A DNA stretch of 38,531 nucleotides. Source: Desulfosporosinus sp. (GTDB lineage: Bacteria > Bacillota > Desulfitobacteriia > Desulfitobacteriales > Desulfitobacteriaceae). Both the position numbers and the translations under genes were made by a program. Positions 17,894-25,712 of the stretch are shown piece by piece. The notes below the pieces were generated by a model. It searched no databases. It had not been told where the DNA came from and saw only the letters and a list, made by a program, of their open reading frames with translations. Where the stretch lies: assembly GCA_020692355.1 (NCBI GenBank), contig JAIMKP010000028.1, positions 1 to 38,531 on the forward strand, given 5' to 3'. Positions within the stretch are counted from its first letter, which is position 1, and every line of letters begins with the position of its first letter.

Positions 17894-17903
17894 CGATCCA
17901 ACC

Positions 17904-19193
17904 TTATTCCTCCCGCTCGTCAAATACACGTCGGCTCTTTTTCTCACTCCGAGGCAGGGAACCGAAGGTAACTACCTCGACATCCACGAGGATGCCGATG
18001 CGTGACTTGATGTTGTGCTGACACGCATGCGCTACTTCCTCCCGGTTCGCCCCAGTCTCCCCTTCTACCTTAAGCAAAAGGGTATCCTTTCCTTGATGGC
18101 GAGTGAGTACGATTTTATATTCACTGCTGGCCCCGTCCGTCATTCGCAGCACATGGTCAATCTGACCCGGATAAATATTGACCCCTTTGATTTTAATCAT
18201 GTCATCAGTACGGCCGAGAATCCGATCGATGCGGGGATAAGGGCTGCCGCAGCGGCAGGGTTGCAGATGCAGGCGGGTAATATCATGGGTTCGGTAACGC
18301 AAAAGTGGCATCCCTTCTTTGGTTAAGGTCGTGATCACGAGCTCCCCTTCTTCACCTGGAGACAGCGTCCTGCCTGTGGTCGGGTCAATGATTTCAAAGA
18401 GGAGGTGATCCGACCAGAAATGAATGCCCTCATGTTCGGAACAGTCAATCCCGATTCCCGGCCCATAAATCTCCGTCAATCCGTATATATCAAAGCTTTC
18501 GATCTGGAGAATGTCCTCGATCCGCTGACGCATCTTTTCTCCCCAGCGTTCTGAGCCAAAAATTCCTAAGCGGAGTTTCAACTTCTCCCGGATTCCCCGC
18601 TTCTGAATTTCTTCGGCCAAGAGAAGACCGTAGGATGAGGTGCCGATGAGCACGGTCGTCCCTAAATCCAGCATCATTTCCAACTGTTTTTCCGTATTTC
18701 CCGGCCCAGTCGGAATGGCCATCGCTCCCAGGCGCTCAACCCCGGCCTGAAAACCCGTGCCCGCTGTCCAGAGCCCGTATCCTGGCGTGACCTGGACACG
18801 ATCCTTACGGGTCACACCCGCCATAGCCAGCGAGCGGGCCATCATGTCCGCCCAAATGTTCACATCCTCTTGCGTATAGGGTACGATGATTGGCTTGCCG
18901 GTCGTCCCGGAGGAGGAGTGAATACGGACGACCTCTGCTTCGGGTACGGCCATCAGCCCGAGCGGGTAACCATGGCGCAGTTCCGCCTTGGTCGTAAAAG
19001 GAACCTGGGCCAGATCCTCGAGCGTGCGAACATTCGTCGACACAATTCCGGCTTGGTCTAATTTTTCTCGATAAAACGGTGAGGTGCGATAAATTCGCTC
19101 CATGAAGTCAGGCAACATCGCTTCAGCCCGATCATGGAATCCAATTTCCTCTCTCACATAGGGTAACTCTGCTAATGCTTTACTTACGGTCAT
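17904..19193 (-). CDS. paaK: Phenylacetate-CoA ligase (aryl-acid:CoA ligase)
   Basis: 429 residues, normal for PaaK. It activates an aryl acetate (phenylacetate, possibly indole-3-acetate) with ATP and CoA in the cytoplasm. Visible motifs are the P-loop SSSGTTGKP (93-101), YGLTEIYGPG (about 240), RYRTHD and the C-terminal GRTDDMIKIKGVNIYPGQID hinge. The ATG overlaps the iorB stop by 14 nt, with GGGGTG as ribosome site. IorAB interconverts arylpyruvates and aryl-CoA, so PaaK would either feed it from free aryl acids (salvage) or work in reverse of that route. TRAP-type control of the operon favours salvage. Last gene of the operon. Confidence 0.93.
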   Translation of the reverse strand: MTVSKALAELPYVREEIGFHDRAEAMLPDFMERIYRTSPFYREKLDQAGIVSTNVRTLEDLAQVPFTTKAELRHGYPLGLMAVPEAEVVRIHSSSGTTGKPIIVPYTQEDVNIWADMMARSLAMAGVTRKDRVQVTPGYGLWTAGTGFQAGVERLGAMAIPTGPGNTEKQLEMMLDLGTTVLIGTSSYGLLLAEEIQKRGIREKLKLRLGIFGSERWGEKMRQRIEDILQIESFDIYGLTEIYGPGIGIDCSEHEGIHFWSDHLLFEIIDPTTGRTLSPGEEGELVITTLTKEGMPLLRYRTHDITRLHLQPCRCGSPYPRIDRILGRTDDMIKIKGVNIYPGQIDHVLRMTDGASSEYKIVLTRHQGKDTLLLKVEGETGANREEVAHACQHNIKSRIGILVDVEVVTFGSLPRSEKKSRRVFDEREE

Positions 19194-19782
19194 GGAATGT
19201 CACCCCTATCTTTCGACCCCGTTCGAATGCCTCTTGATTCATGGCTACCGCCTTCTTTGGTACGGATTCTAGAATCACCTGGAGGAGATCATCACGCCGA
19301 AACGGCAGCCCCGCCAAGGCTGAGAGCACGCCTAAGAGCACGACATTGACCGTTTTTGAGTTTCCAGCTTCCATAGCCAGCGCGTCGGCATCCACCAGCA
19401 TGACCCGTTTCGTTTTTTGGTAGAGACTCTCCCGGATCGGTTCCTCAGCATAATGAGAAAGCCCCAGAGAAACCGAAGCTGGCACCACTTTACCTTGATT
19501 GGCGATGATAACCCCGCCCGGCTTCAACTTCATCAAGGCCCGCGCGGTCTCCGCCAACTCCAATCCGAAAAGAATATCCGCCTGCTGATCCGGTACCAAG
19601 GCCCCGTAGAGTTGTGAACCAATACGCACATGACTCACCACAGAACCCTCCCGTTGGGCCATCCCAATCGTTTCAGTTGTGCGGACTTCCCACCCTGCGG
19701 CCATGGCCGCCTGAGCGATAACCCGAGAGGCCAAAACGCTTCCTTGCCCACCGACTCCGGCGATTACGATGTCAAGCTTCAT
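19180..19782 (-). CDS. iorB: Indolepyruvate ferredoxin oxidoreductase, beta subunit
   Basis: 200 residues; start ATG overlaps the iorA stop as TGATG. This is the gamma-domain-type small subunit: IVIAGVGGQGSVLASRVIAQAA at the N-terminus, then ETIGMAQREGSVVSHVRIG and the C-terminal helix region of IorB. With IorA it forms the TPP-dependent enzyme that converts indole-, phenyl- and hydroxyphenylpyruvate to the aryl-acetyl-CoA with reduction of ferredoxin, and runs in reverse when reduced ferredoxin is plentiful. A GGGGGTGAG stretch just upstream is the ribosome site. It overlaps paaK downstream by 14 nt. Confidence 0.95.
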   Translation of the reverse strand: MKLDIVIAGVGGQGSVLASRVIAQAAMAAGWEVRTTETIGMAQREGSVVSHVRIGSQLYGALVPDQQADILFGLELAETARALMKLKPGGVIIANQGKVVPASVSLGLSHYAEEPIRESLYQKTKRVMLVDADALAMEAGNSKTVNVVLLGVLSALAGLPFRRDDLLQVILESVPKKAVAMNQEAFERGRKIGVTFHDRK

Positions 19783-21668
19783 CACCGACTCACCCCCTGG
19801 ATAGCCTTTTGGGGACAGATTTGGCTGCAGATCCCGCAGCCTGAACAGTTATCCTGAATGACGACCAGCGTTTTGTCCTTGGCCATGGCTGGACACCCGA
19901 GTTTTTTCAGACAGAGTTCACAACCAGTACACGCTTTTGGATCCACGACATACTTCACTTCCGGTTTGACCAAAGCGACACATTCCCGCTTGGCGATCAC
20001 CACTGCTGTACCCTTGTAGACCATTGCCTCCCGGGCAGCTTCCTTCATGGCTTTCAGGTCATAGGGATCCACTTCGCGCACGAATTCCACTCCACAGGCC
20101 TTGACGATCCCCTGGATGTCGATGGCCTTCGGGTTCGGCCCGGTCGCGGTTCGTTCCAAACCCGGATGGGGCTGATGTCCCGTCATGGCGGTCGTCCGGT
20201 TGTCCAGGATCACAATCGTGATATCGGCTTGATTGTAGACCGCGTTAATCATTCCTGGAATCCCGGAATGAAAGAACGTCGAATCCCCGATGAAAGCCAC
20301 GTGCTTGCGCCCTGGCTCCACCTTGCTCATCCCGATCGCCTGCGTCACACCTGCTCCCATACAGAGGCAGGTATCCAGCATATCTAACGGGGGAATCGTC
20401 CCTAGGGTGTAACAGCCAATATCCCCGGTAAAGACCGCATCTTGCCGTCGTCCTACCTCCTTAAAGGCGTAGAAACTCGCCCGGTGCGGGCAGCCGGCAC
20501 AGAGTACCGGGGTACGCAAGGGCAGGGGAGGAAGTTCAAAAGAGTGTTCATGGGCTGCCTCAACGGCGCTAGCAGCCTCTGTCGTTTCCATAGTACCCAA
20601 GGTACTTTGAACCCAAGCGTGGGGTGGTTGTGCCAAGTCCTTCGGCTCTCTTTGCCTCAGAAAAGCCTTGATGATAGCGATAACCTTATCAACATTGAGT
20701 TCCCCTTCCCGAGGAACCCTTCCATCTTGTTTTCCAGATACCTCAATTTTGGCTTCTTCTTTCCAAGCCATCTGGATGAGCTGGTCTTCGACCACCGGTT
20801 CCTGCTCTTCGACCACTAATATGCGTGCACAGTGTGCAAACAGATCCAGTACAGGTTGGGATGGCAGGGGATAGGGTGTCCCTATCTTGAGAATAGACGG
20901 ATGTATACCCAAAGTTTCGCAAGCTTCCATCACATAATTGTACGATACCCCTGAGGCCACAATTCCCTCGCTTGACTCAGGGTTTAGGACTAAATGGTTA
21001 AAGGGCGAATGACTAAATTTCTCTGCCAAATCCTTCTGAGCCTGGTTTAATAAGATATGCTTTTTATAGGATAGGCTAGGGAAAATGACCCACTTCGGAT
21101 CTTTTTCAAAACGATAGTCTCTGGCGGGAAGATTCGCCGTCTCCATGGCGACATCCTGAGCCATGTGAGCCGTACGGGTCGTCGGCCGCAGGATGACCGG
21201 TAGATGAAATTCCTCCGAAAGGACAAACGCTGCCTTCACCATCTCCTTGGCCTCCTGAGGGGACGAAGGATCAAACACCGGAAGTTTGGCAAATGCCGCA
21301 AATTTACGCGAATCCTGCTCGGTTTGGGAACTGTGAGGTCCAGGATCATCGGCCACCACCAAGACCAAGCCCCCTTTGATCCCGATATAAGCGAGGCTCA
21401 TCAAGGGGTCGGCTGCGACATTGAGTCCCACCTGTTTCATCGCTGCCAAGGCCCTCGCCCCCGTGTAGGCCGCGCCTGAGGCGACTTCTAAAGCCACTTT
21501 TTCATTCACTGACCACTCGGCGTGAAAGCCATATTCTGGAGCCAAGTGCGAAAGCGTCTCCAGAACTTCAGATGACGGTGTCCCTGGATATGCTGCTGCA
21601 ACCGCCACTCCAGCTTCAACCGCCCCCCAGGCGATCGCTTCGTTACCCATCAACAACCTTTTCTCCAT
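19782..21668 (-). CDS. iorA: Indolepyruvate ferredoxin oxidoreductase, alpha subunit
   Basis: 628 residues from the ATG at 21668, which has GGAGG five nt upstream. An upstream in-frame ATG at 21680 lacks a site because the GGAGG lies inside it. Order of domains: pyruvate-oxidoreductase N-terminal part (AAYPGTPSSEVLETL, WSVNEKVALEVASGAA), TPP-binding part (GDIGCYTLG, GAGVTQAIGMSK, FIGDSTFFHSGIPG), and two [4Fe-4S] sites at the C-terminus (CTGCELCLKKLGCP and CSGCGICSQICP). The Cys pattern is complete, so it should be active. It overlaps iorB and follows the ecfT gene after a 44-nt gap. Confidence 0.96.
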   Translation of the reverse strand: MEKRLLMGNEAIAWGAVEAGVAVAAAYPGTPSSEVLETLSHLAPEYGFHAEWSVNEKVALEVASGAAYTGARALAAMKQVGLNVAADPLMSLAYIGIKGGLVLVVADDPGPHSSQTEQDSRKFAAFAKLPVFDPSSPQEAKEMVKAAFVLSEEFHLPVILRPTTRTAHMAQDVAMETANLPARDYRFEKDPKWVIFPSLSYKKHILLNQAQKDLAEKFSHSPFNHLVLNPESSEGIVASGVSYNYVMEACETLGIHPSILKIGTPYPLPSQPVLDLFAHCARILVVEEQEPVVEDQLIQMAWKEEAKIEVSGKQDGRVPREGELNVDKVIAIIKAFLRQREPKDLAQPPHAWVQSTLGTMETTEAASAVEAAHEHSFELPPLPLRTPVLCAGCPHRASFYAFKEVGRRQDAVFTGDIGCYTLGTIPPLDMLDTCLCMGAGVTQAIGMSKVEPGRKHVAFIGDSTFFHSGIPGMINAVYNQADITIVILDNRTTAMTGHQPHPGLERTATGPNPKAIDIQGIVKACGVEFVREVDPYDLKAMKEAAREAMVYKGTAVVIAKRECVALVKPEVKYVVDPKACTGCELCLKKLGCPAMAKDKTLVVIQDNCSGCGICSQICPQKAIQGVSR

Positions 21669-21712
21669 ATCTTCCTCCATTGATCCACTAATGCTCGAAC
21701 AAAGTGAGTTCT

Positions 21713-22504
21713 CTACATGCCGAACCCTTGAAGCCTAATCATCGCGCCGAAAGCGACAACGAAAACCATGATGGCACCTGCGGCCACATCCATGATCCCC
21801 GCTTTCAGTTCATAAAGGTGTGTGCGCGGACCACGGCCATATCCTCGCGTTTCCATGGCCAGTGCCAGACGTTCCGCCTTTTTTAGGGACATCAACACCA
21901 ATGGCACAGCAATCGGCAGGTAAGCCTTGACTTTGCGAATTGGATTTGCTCCTTCTAAGACAAAAGCCCTGGCTTTTTGGGCATCGGCAATTTGACGGAG
22001 GTCATTTAAGAAACTGGGAATAAAGCGGAGCGCTGACAAGATCATAAAGGCCACATCATTCGGAAGATTAGCCTTCTCCACCAAGGCGGTCAGCAAATCT
22101 CGCGTGCGCGTCACTGCTAAGAAAACCAAGTAGCTTGATACGATAGCCAGCATCCTCAGCCCCATCGCCAGACCCAGAAATACGCCGCGTTCGGTGACCG
22201 GCAGGTAGCCTTTGCCCAAAGGAATCAGATGAAAATAGGTCTGACCTTCGTCGTAAAAGAAGACCTGAATCATAAAGAGAATAATGGCAAAGACCAAAAG
22301 CCCTTTGAACAAGCGGGCAATGAAGGGAAATACCCCAGCCCCATAGGCGGTGAGCCAAACTGAAAGCAAAATAACCGCGACATAAACAGGGTTCGTGAAG
22401 AGCAGGCTCAAAATGAGGATGACCAGCGCCCAACTTAACTTCGTTATGGGGTGTAGGCGGTGAATGAGCGAGTCTCCGGGTTGGTATTCCAGCATATCAG
22501 TCAT
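21713..22504 (-). CDS. ecfT: ECF transporter transmembrane component EcfT
   Basis: 263 residues, CbiQ/EcfT family. Several hydrophobic helices (LSWALVILILSLLF, LLVFAIILFMIQVFFY, VPLVLMSL) alternate with cytoplasmic coupling helices. The two Ala-Arg-type coupling motifs that seat on the ATPases are present (QKARAFVLEG and ALAMETRGYG). AAGGAGGG precedes the ATG, which overlaps the preceding ATPase stop as ATGA. Together with the two ATPases and the TrpP-like protein it completes one dedicated ECF importer, expected in the plasma membrane. Confidence 0.93.
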   Translation of the reverse strand: MTDMLEYQPGDSLIHRLHPITKLSWALVILILSLLFTNPVYVAVILLSVWLTAYGAGVFPFIARLFKGLLVFAIILFMIQVFFYDEGQTYFHLIPLGKGYLPVTERGVFLGLAMGLRMLAIVSSYLVFLAVTRTRDLLTALVEKANLPNDVAFMILSALRFIPSFLNDLRQIADAQKARAFVLEGANPIRKVKAYLPIAVPLVLMSLKKAERLALAMETRGYGRGPRTHLYELKAGIMDVAAGAIMVFVVAFGAMIRLQGFGM

Positions 22505-23319
22505 AGCGCCACCCTCCTTGGCAGAAGTTCGGCTACGAGGTCTTCCGGTGTGAGGATATGCTGCAGGCCGAGCCTGGACGCCAGCTGGATGATTTGCGGA
22601 GGTTCGACCAGGGTGCGGCTTAATACATCGGGTTGGGCAAAAACCGTATCCACTGACCCATCAAGCAGGAGCGTTCCTTCACAGAGAACCAGAACCCGCT
22701 GGGCATACCGTGCGACTAAGGCCATATCATGCGTGATGAACAGAATGGTGTGCCCCTTACGGTTTAACTCTCCCAGCAAATCCATCATTTCTAAGGCTTC
22801 CGTTTGATCCTGCCCGGTGGTCGGTTCATCCAAGACGATGATCTCCGTCTCCATGGCAAGGACAGAGGCCAAAGCCAAACGCTGGCGTTCACCCCGGCTT
22901 AACCCTTGGGGAGAATCCTCCGCCCGCTTCTCAAGCCCTACTGCTTGCAGGGCTGCCTTGACCCGGTTTTTAACCTCCGGTTCCTCAAACCCGAGATTCC
23001 TAGGGCCGAAGGCAGCCTCTTTAGCGACGGTATCATGAAAGATCTGATGATCAGGATTTTGAAAGACGAATCCTACCGTGCGGGCAAGGGACGAAACTTT
23101 CTGGCCACGGGTTTCCTTACCGTAAATCCGTATCCTGCCACTGCTTGGGCGCAGTAACCCGTTGAAATGTTTGGCAAGGGTGGTTTTCCCAGCCCCATTT
23201 TGCCCGATCAGAGCTACAAATTCCCCCTGCCTCACTTGGAAATTAAGGTCTTTTAAAGCCTGAAACCCGTTCGGGTAAACATGGCTCAGCGCTTCTACTG
23301 TAAGCACCGCGTGATTCAT
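22501..23319 (-). CDS. ecfA: ECF transporter ATPase (second, switch-His intact)
   Basis: 272 residues from the ATG at 23319, which overlaps the previous gene as ATGA; a GTG at 23337 is less likely. ABC ATPase motifs: Walker A GQNGAGKTT, Q-loop VFQNPDHQ, a degenerate signature LSRGERQ (consensus LSGGQ), Walker B IIVLDEP and switch His in FITHD. This subunit therefore keeps the switch His but has a weak signature, while its partner has the opposite pattern. Such asymmetry is known in heterodimeric ABC transporters with one degenerate site. It energises uptake by the TrpP-like component. Confidence 0.93.
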   Translation of the reverse strand: MNHAVLTVEALSHVYPNGFQALKDLNFQVRQGEFVALIGQNGAGKTTLAKHFNGLLRPSSGRIRIYGKETRGQKVSSLARTVGFVFQNPDHQIFHDTVAKEAAFGPRNLGFEEPEVKNRVKAALQAVGLEKRAEDSPQGLSRGERQRLALASVLAMETEIIVLDEPTTGQDQTEALEMMDLLGELNRKGHTILFITHDMALVARYAQRVLVLCEGTLLLDGSVDTVFAQPDVLSRTLVEPPQIIQLASRLGLQHILTPEDLVAELLPRRVAL

Positions 23320-24182
23320 AGGCGTTTCCCTTTCCACTGCCGAATCAATGAAAGCCCCTCTTCCACCGTCAAAGGCACCTCCGACAAACGAAAATGCGCT
23401 TCCCGTGCCAGGACATGGGCGAACTCAGCCACTTGCGGGATGCGAATGCCCCAACCGGAAACCCTTTCATCCGCCAGCACCTGGTTTGGCCGACCTGCAG
23501 CAGCAATACATCCCTCATGCAAAACCAAAAGCCGATCCAAGTAAGGAGCCAGCTGATCCACTTTTTGTTCAAAGATGATGATCGTCATGCCTAAAGCCTT
23601 GTTGAATTGCAAAAGCAATTGAAAAAAATCCCGGCTCCCCACCGGGTCAAGTTCCGATGCCGGCTCATCCAGCACCAAAACTTGCGGCCGCATGGCCAGA
23701 ACCGAGGCCAAGGCGACTCTCTGTTTCTGCCCGCCCGAGAGCGACTTCAAGGAGCGATTCTGCAGCTGGTCGATCCCCACCGCATCCACCGCCTCCCGAA
23801 TCCGCTCTTTAATCAAGGATGGAGCAGCACCGGCGTTTTCCAGTCCGAAAGCAATCTCCTCCTCGACGGTCAGGGATACCATCTGGGTTTCCGGATCTTG
23901 AAAGACATATCCAATCGTCTCAGACAGGGCCGGGAGAGTATACTCCTTCAGGAGCACACCGCGCAAGGATACACTCCCCGCCATCCTCCCCGCTTGAGCA
24001 TGGGGGATAATCCCGTTCAGGCAGAGGGAAAGCGTGGTTTTGCCGGCTCCTGCCGGGCCGCAGATTCCGATGAACTCTCCCTCCCGCACCCTGAAGCTCA
24101 CGTCATTCAAGGCCGGACGCTGACCCTGAGGATAGTAAAAGATAAGGTTCTCGATATCCATGAGTGCGGTTTGTTCTATCAC
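23316..24182 (-). CDS. ecfA: ECF transporter ATPase (first, switch His replaced by Gln)
   Basis: 288 residues; start GTG at 24182 with GGGAG upstream. Walker A GPAGAGKTT, Q-loop VFQDPETQ, intact signature LSGGQKQ, Walker B VLVLDEP. The switch position normally reads E-H in this family, but here it is TIIIFEQKVDQL, so Gln replaces the catalytic His. Its partner keeps that His but has LSRGE as signature. It pairs with the second ATPase to power the ECF importer. The gene lies 57 nt after trpP and overlaps the next gene by 4 nt. Confidence 0.92.
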   Translation of the reverse strand: MIEQTALMDIENLIFYYPQGQRPALNDVSFRVREGEFIGICGPAGAGKTTLSLCLNGIIPHAQAGRMAGSVSLRGVLLKEYTLPALSETIGYVFQDPETQMVSLTVEEEIAFGLENAGAAPSLIKERIREAVDAVGIDQLQNRSLKSLSGGQKQRVALASVLAMRPQVLVLDEPASELDPVGSRDFFQLLLQFNKALGMTIIIFEQKVDQLAPYLDRLLVLHEGCIAAAGRPNQVLADERVSGWGIRIPQVAEFAHVLAREAHFRLSEVPLTVEEGLSLIRQWKGKRL

Positions 24183-24239
24183 TCCGGCCCAACTCCCGTT
24201 ATAGTATTCGCGATATTCAACAGGCCTAAAAATGATCTA

Positions 24240-24788
24240 TCAGTTCGGATTGTTCGTGTTTAAAATCTTCTGAGCTGGCAAGTAAAGCACATAGGCAATA
24301 ACAGCATTAATCACAGACATGGGCAACACAACGAAGGCAAAAGCACTCAGTGCTGCAGCGACTTTCCAGACCAAAAGAACCTTGGTAATAAACACATAAA
24401 CACTCCCACTCGCAAGCGTACCCAAAAAGGTGGCCAAGATGGGCTTAATAAAATACTCAGACACTTTAACTTTGGGCAGTACTCGAATCATCAGGTAAGC
24501 AACTAGGGCTCCGGTCGGTTCGCTAATCAGGTTAAGATAAGGAATCGCCGATTTGGAGGTGAGCATGCTCACCACCCCGGCAACCAAGCCGATGACCAAG
24601 GCCCCGCTCAAGGTCGGGCGGGTCAGAAGAATCGCTAAGCAATACATCGCGATCACAAAATTCGGTGTAATGCCAAAAGCAGGGGGAACAAACATCCGTA
24701 AAGCCGCACCAATGGCAATAAGCACGGCGACGATGGCAATTGAACTTAAGTTACTTTTCCGACCAACATTTTCCAACGGGGTTTGCAT
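24240..24788 (-). CDS. trpP: TrpP-like tryptophan S-component of the ECF importer
   Basis: 182 residues with five or six hydrophobic helices. The stretch IGAALRMFVPPAFGITPNFVIAMYCLAILLTRPTL and the following ALVIGLVAGVVSMLTSKSAIPYLN are close to Bacillus TrpP (YhaG), the tryptophan transporter. The family link plus the TRAP-type leader ahead of it make tryptophan the likely substrate; that is an inference. It is followed by its own two ATPases and EcfT, so it is the substrate-binding unit of a dedicated ECF system. Two purine-rich sites (AGGAGG and GGGAGG) precede the ATG. First gene of the operon. Confidence 0.85.
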   Translation of the reverse strand: MQTPLENVGRKSNLSSIAIVAVLIAIGAALRMFVPPAFGITPNFVIAMYCLAILLTRPTLSGALVIGLVAGVVSMLTSKSAIPYLNLISEPTGALVAYLMIRVLPKVKVSEYFIKPILATFLGTLASGSVYVFITKVLLVWKVAAALSAFAFVVLPMSVINAVIAYVLYLPAQKILNTNNPN

Positions 24789-24822
24789 AAAAAATACCTC
24801 CCTTTCCTCCTAAACACAAGTA

Positions 24823-24844
24823 AGCCAGGCAAAGTTGCCTGGCT
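24823..24844 (-). terminator. Candidate attenuator hairpin
   Basis: AGCCAGGCAA-CT-TTGCCTGGCT is a 10-bp near-perfect stem between the triplet block and the trpP ribosome site. The following bases (TTACTTGTGTTT) are only moderately U-rich, so termination strength is uncertain. It competes with a pairing between its 3' arm and the triplet region. Confidence 0.5.
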
Positions 24845-24858
24845 ATAGATCAATAGAT

Positions 24859-24901
24859 CTCAGCTCGCCTCGGCTCAACTCAACTCAACTCTGCTCAACT
24901 C
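24859..24901 (-). promoter_or_regulatory. Nine GAG triplets in 5-nt register (TRAP binding site)
   Basis: On the minus strand GAG occurs at 24901-24899 and then every five bases to 24861-24859, nine copies with spacers TT, CA, TT, TT, TT, CC, GC and CT. Two UAGs sit just 5' of it (24908-24906, 24904-24902). Exact periodicity of this kind is the known recognition pattern of TRAP. Confidence 0.85.
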
Positions 24902-24999
24902 CTATCTATTCAGTTTTTGATTTCCCTAGGATTCAACTCGCTCAACTAAACTCTATATACCCTAAAGCTATCTCAGCTTTGTGGTATATCTTATGCACG

Positions 25000-25028
25000 A
25001 TTATACCAAAGGCCACGCTTGTTGTCAC
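25000..25028 (-). promoter_or_regulatory. Sigma-A promoter of the trpP operon
   Basis: On the minus strand GTGACA (25028-25023, five of six consensus bases) and TATAAT (25005-25000) are separated by 17 nt. The predicted start at about 24993 puts the leader's first stem-loop five bases from the RNA 5' end, as in the Bacillus trp leader. Confidence 0.8.
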
Positions 25029-25096
25029 TGTGTTTTTTGCGACATTTTTCAACGGAAGCATTCCGATATAAGTCCATCTAAGAACATCTAAGAGTA

Positions 25097-25125
25097 TTGC
25101 TCAGCACCTGTCTAGCCGTTATACT
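25097..25125 (+). promoter_or_regulatory. Sigma-A-like promoter of the ferredoxin gene
   Basis: TTGCTC (25097-25102) and TATACT (25120-25125) are separated by 17 nt. The start at about 25132 lies at a GTACCCCC-AGA-GGGTAC hairpin that would sit at the RNA 5' end. Confidence 0.6.
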
Positions 25126-25193
25126 AAAGGAGTACCCCCAGAGGGTACCATCATGTCGATCAACAAAATCGAGCAGAGCGGGGAGAAAGAAAA

Positions 25194-25421
25194 ATGAAAA
25201 TTGCTTATGTCAATGCGAATCAATGTGACCGTTCGCCCATGTGCCCATCGAGGCGTTCCTGTCCAAGCAAAGCCATGACCCAGGAGAAGCTCGGCTTTCT
25301 CCGGCGTGGGCCGGCCGTAGTTAACCCAGACCTCTGTTCAGGCTGTGGCACCTGCGTCAAAATGTGCCCCCATGGTGCAGTTGTCATGAAATCAGGAAAG
25401 AAAAAGGCAGCCTCCCGTTAG
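25194..25421 (+). CDS. 2[4Fe-4S] ferredoxin-like protein
   Basis: 75 residues. The second cluster site is standard, CSGCGTCVKMCP (residues 48-59). The first is unusual: Cys11, Cys17 and Cys23 in CDRSPMCPSRRSCP, with wider spacing than the normal C-x2-C-x2-C-x3-C, so it may hold a differently ligated or absent cluster. It is expected to be a cytoplasmic electron carrier. It is divergent from the trp operon and could serve IorAB as partner, but that is inference. GGGGAGAAAG lies before the ATG. Confidence 0.75.
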   Translation: MKIAYVNANQCDRSPMCPSRRSCPSKAMTQEKLGFLRRGPAVVNPDLCSGCGTCVKMCPHGAVVMKSGKKKAASR

Positions 25422-25435
25422 AAACACCAAGCCTC

Positions 25436-25533
25436 AAGAAAACTCGGCTGGCGCTGCGAACATCCCGGTGGGATGTTCGGCGAAGGCGGCGACGCAAGTT
25501 TTCTTATCCCCCACAGACTTATACTTTCTGATC
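25436..25533. repeat. Variable-head hairpin repeat, inverted copy
   Basis: This is the reverse complement of the element at 27969-28056. Shared parts are TCAGAAAGT near one edge, CTGTGGGGGATAAGAAAACT, TGCGTCGCCGCC and AGCCGAGTTTTC. The outer stem (AGAAAACT / AGTTTTCT) is conserved. The hairpin head here is CGAACATCCC-ACC-GGGATGTTCG, unlike the GGCGCC head of the other copies. It lies in a 290-bp gene-free stretch before the eroded tnpB. Confidence 0.75.
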
Positions 25534-25712
25534 GGGACAAGAAAGCAAATCCCTGCAGGGCACGCCTTGTGGGGATTGTTCATTTCGCAGACACGAAAGC
25601 AGCCATTTCATTGATTCCTGTCTCATCGTCCTCAGCCCCCCTTGCGGGATAGAGTCTTACAAAGACTCAACCAGGCTATCCCCGCAGTTCCTGCGGTTCA
25701 TCTTGATCGCTG

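Larger units (their letters stand above)
24789..24994 (-). promoter_or_regulatory. TRAP-type attenuator leader of the trp operon
   Basis: About 205 nt of untranslated leader. From its 5' end: a stem-loop at 24988-24956 (TATACC and AAAGCT arms), four (G/U)AG triplets at 24953-24937, then nine GAG triplets with exactly 2-nt spacers at 24901-24859 and two UAGs just before them. A hairpin with arms AGCCAGGCAA/TTGCCTGGCT follows (24844-24823). The stretch AGCCGAGGC inside the triplets (24875-24867) can pair with GCCTGGCT of that hairpin, giving competing structures. TRAP binds 9-11 such triplets when loaded with tryptophan. The U-run after the hairpin is weak, so control could also be at translation. 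Confidence 0.8.

Noticed and set aside
24789-25028. T-box riboswitch for the trp operon
   Set aside because: No T-box sequence (TGGNACCGCG) or specifier stem was found; the GAG triplets explain the leader better.
25153-25197. 14-codon leader peptide before the ferredoxin
   Set aside because: It overlaps the ferredoxin ATG, but the promoter start at about 25132 removes any ribosome site for it.
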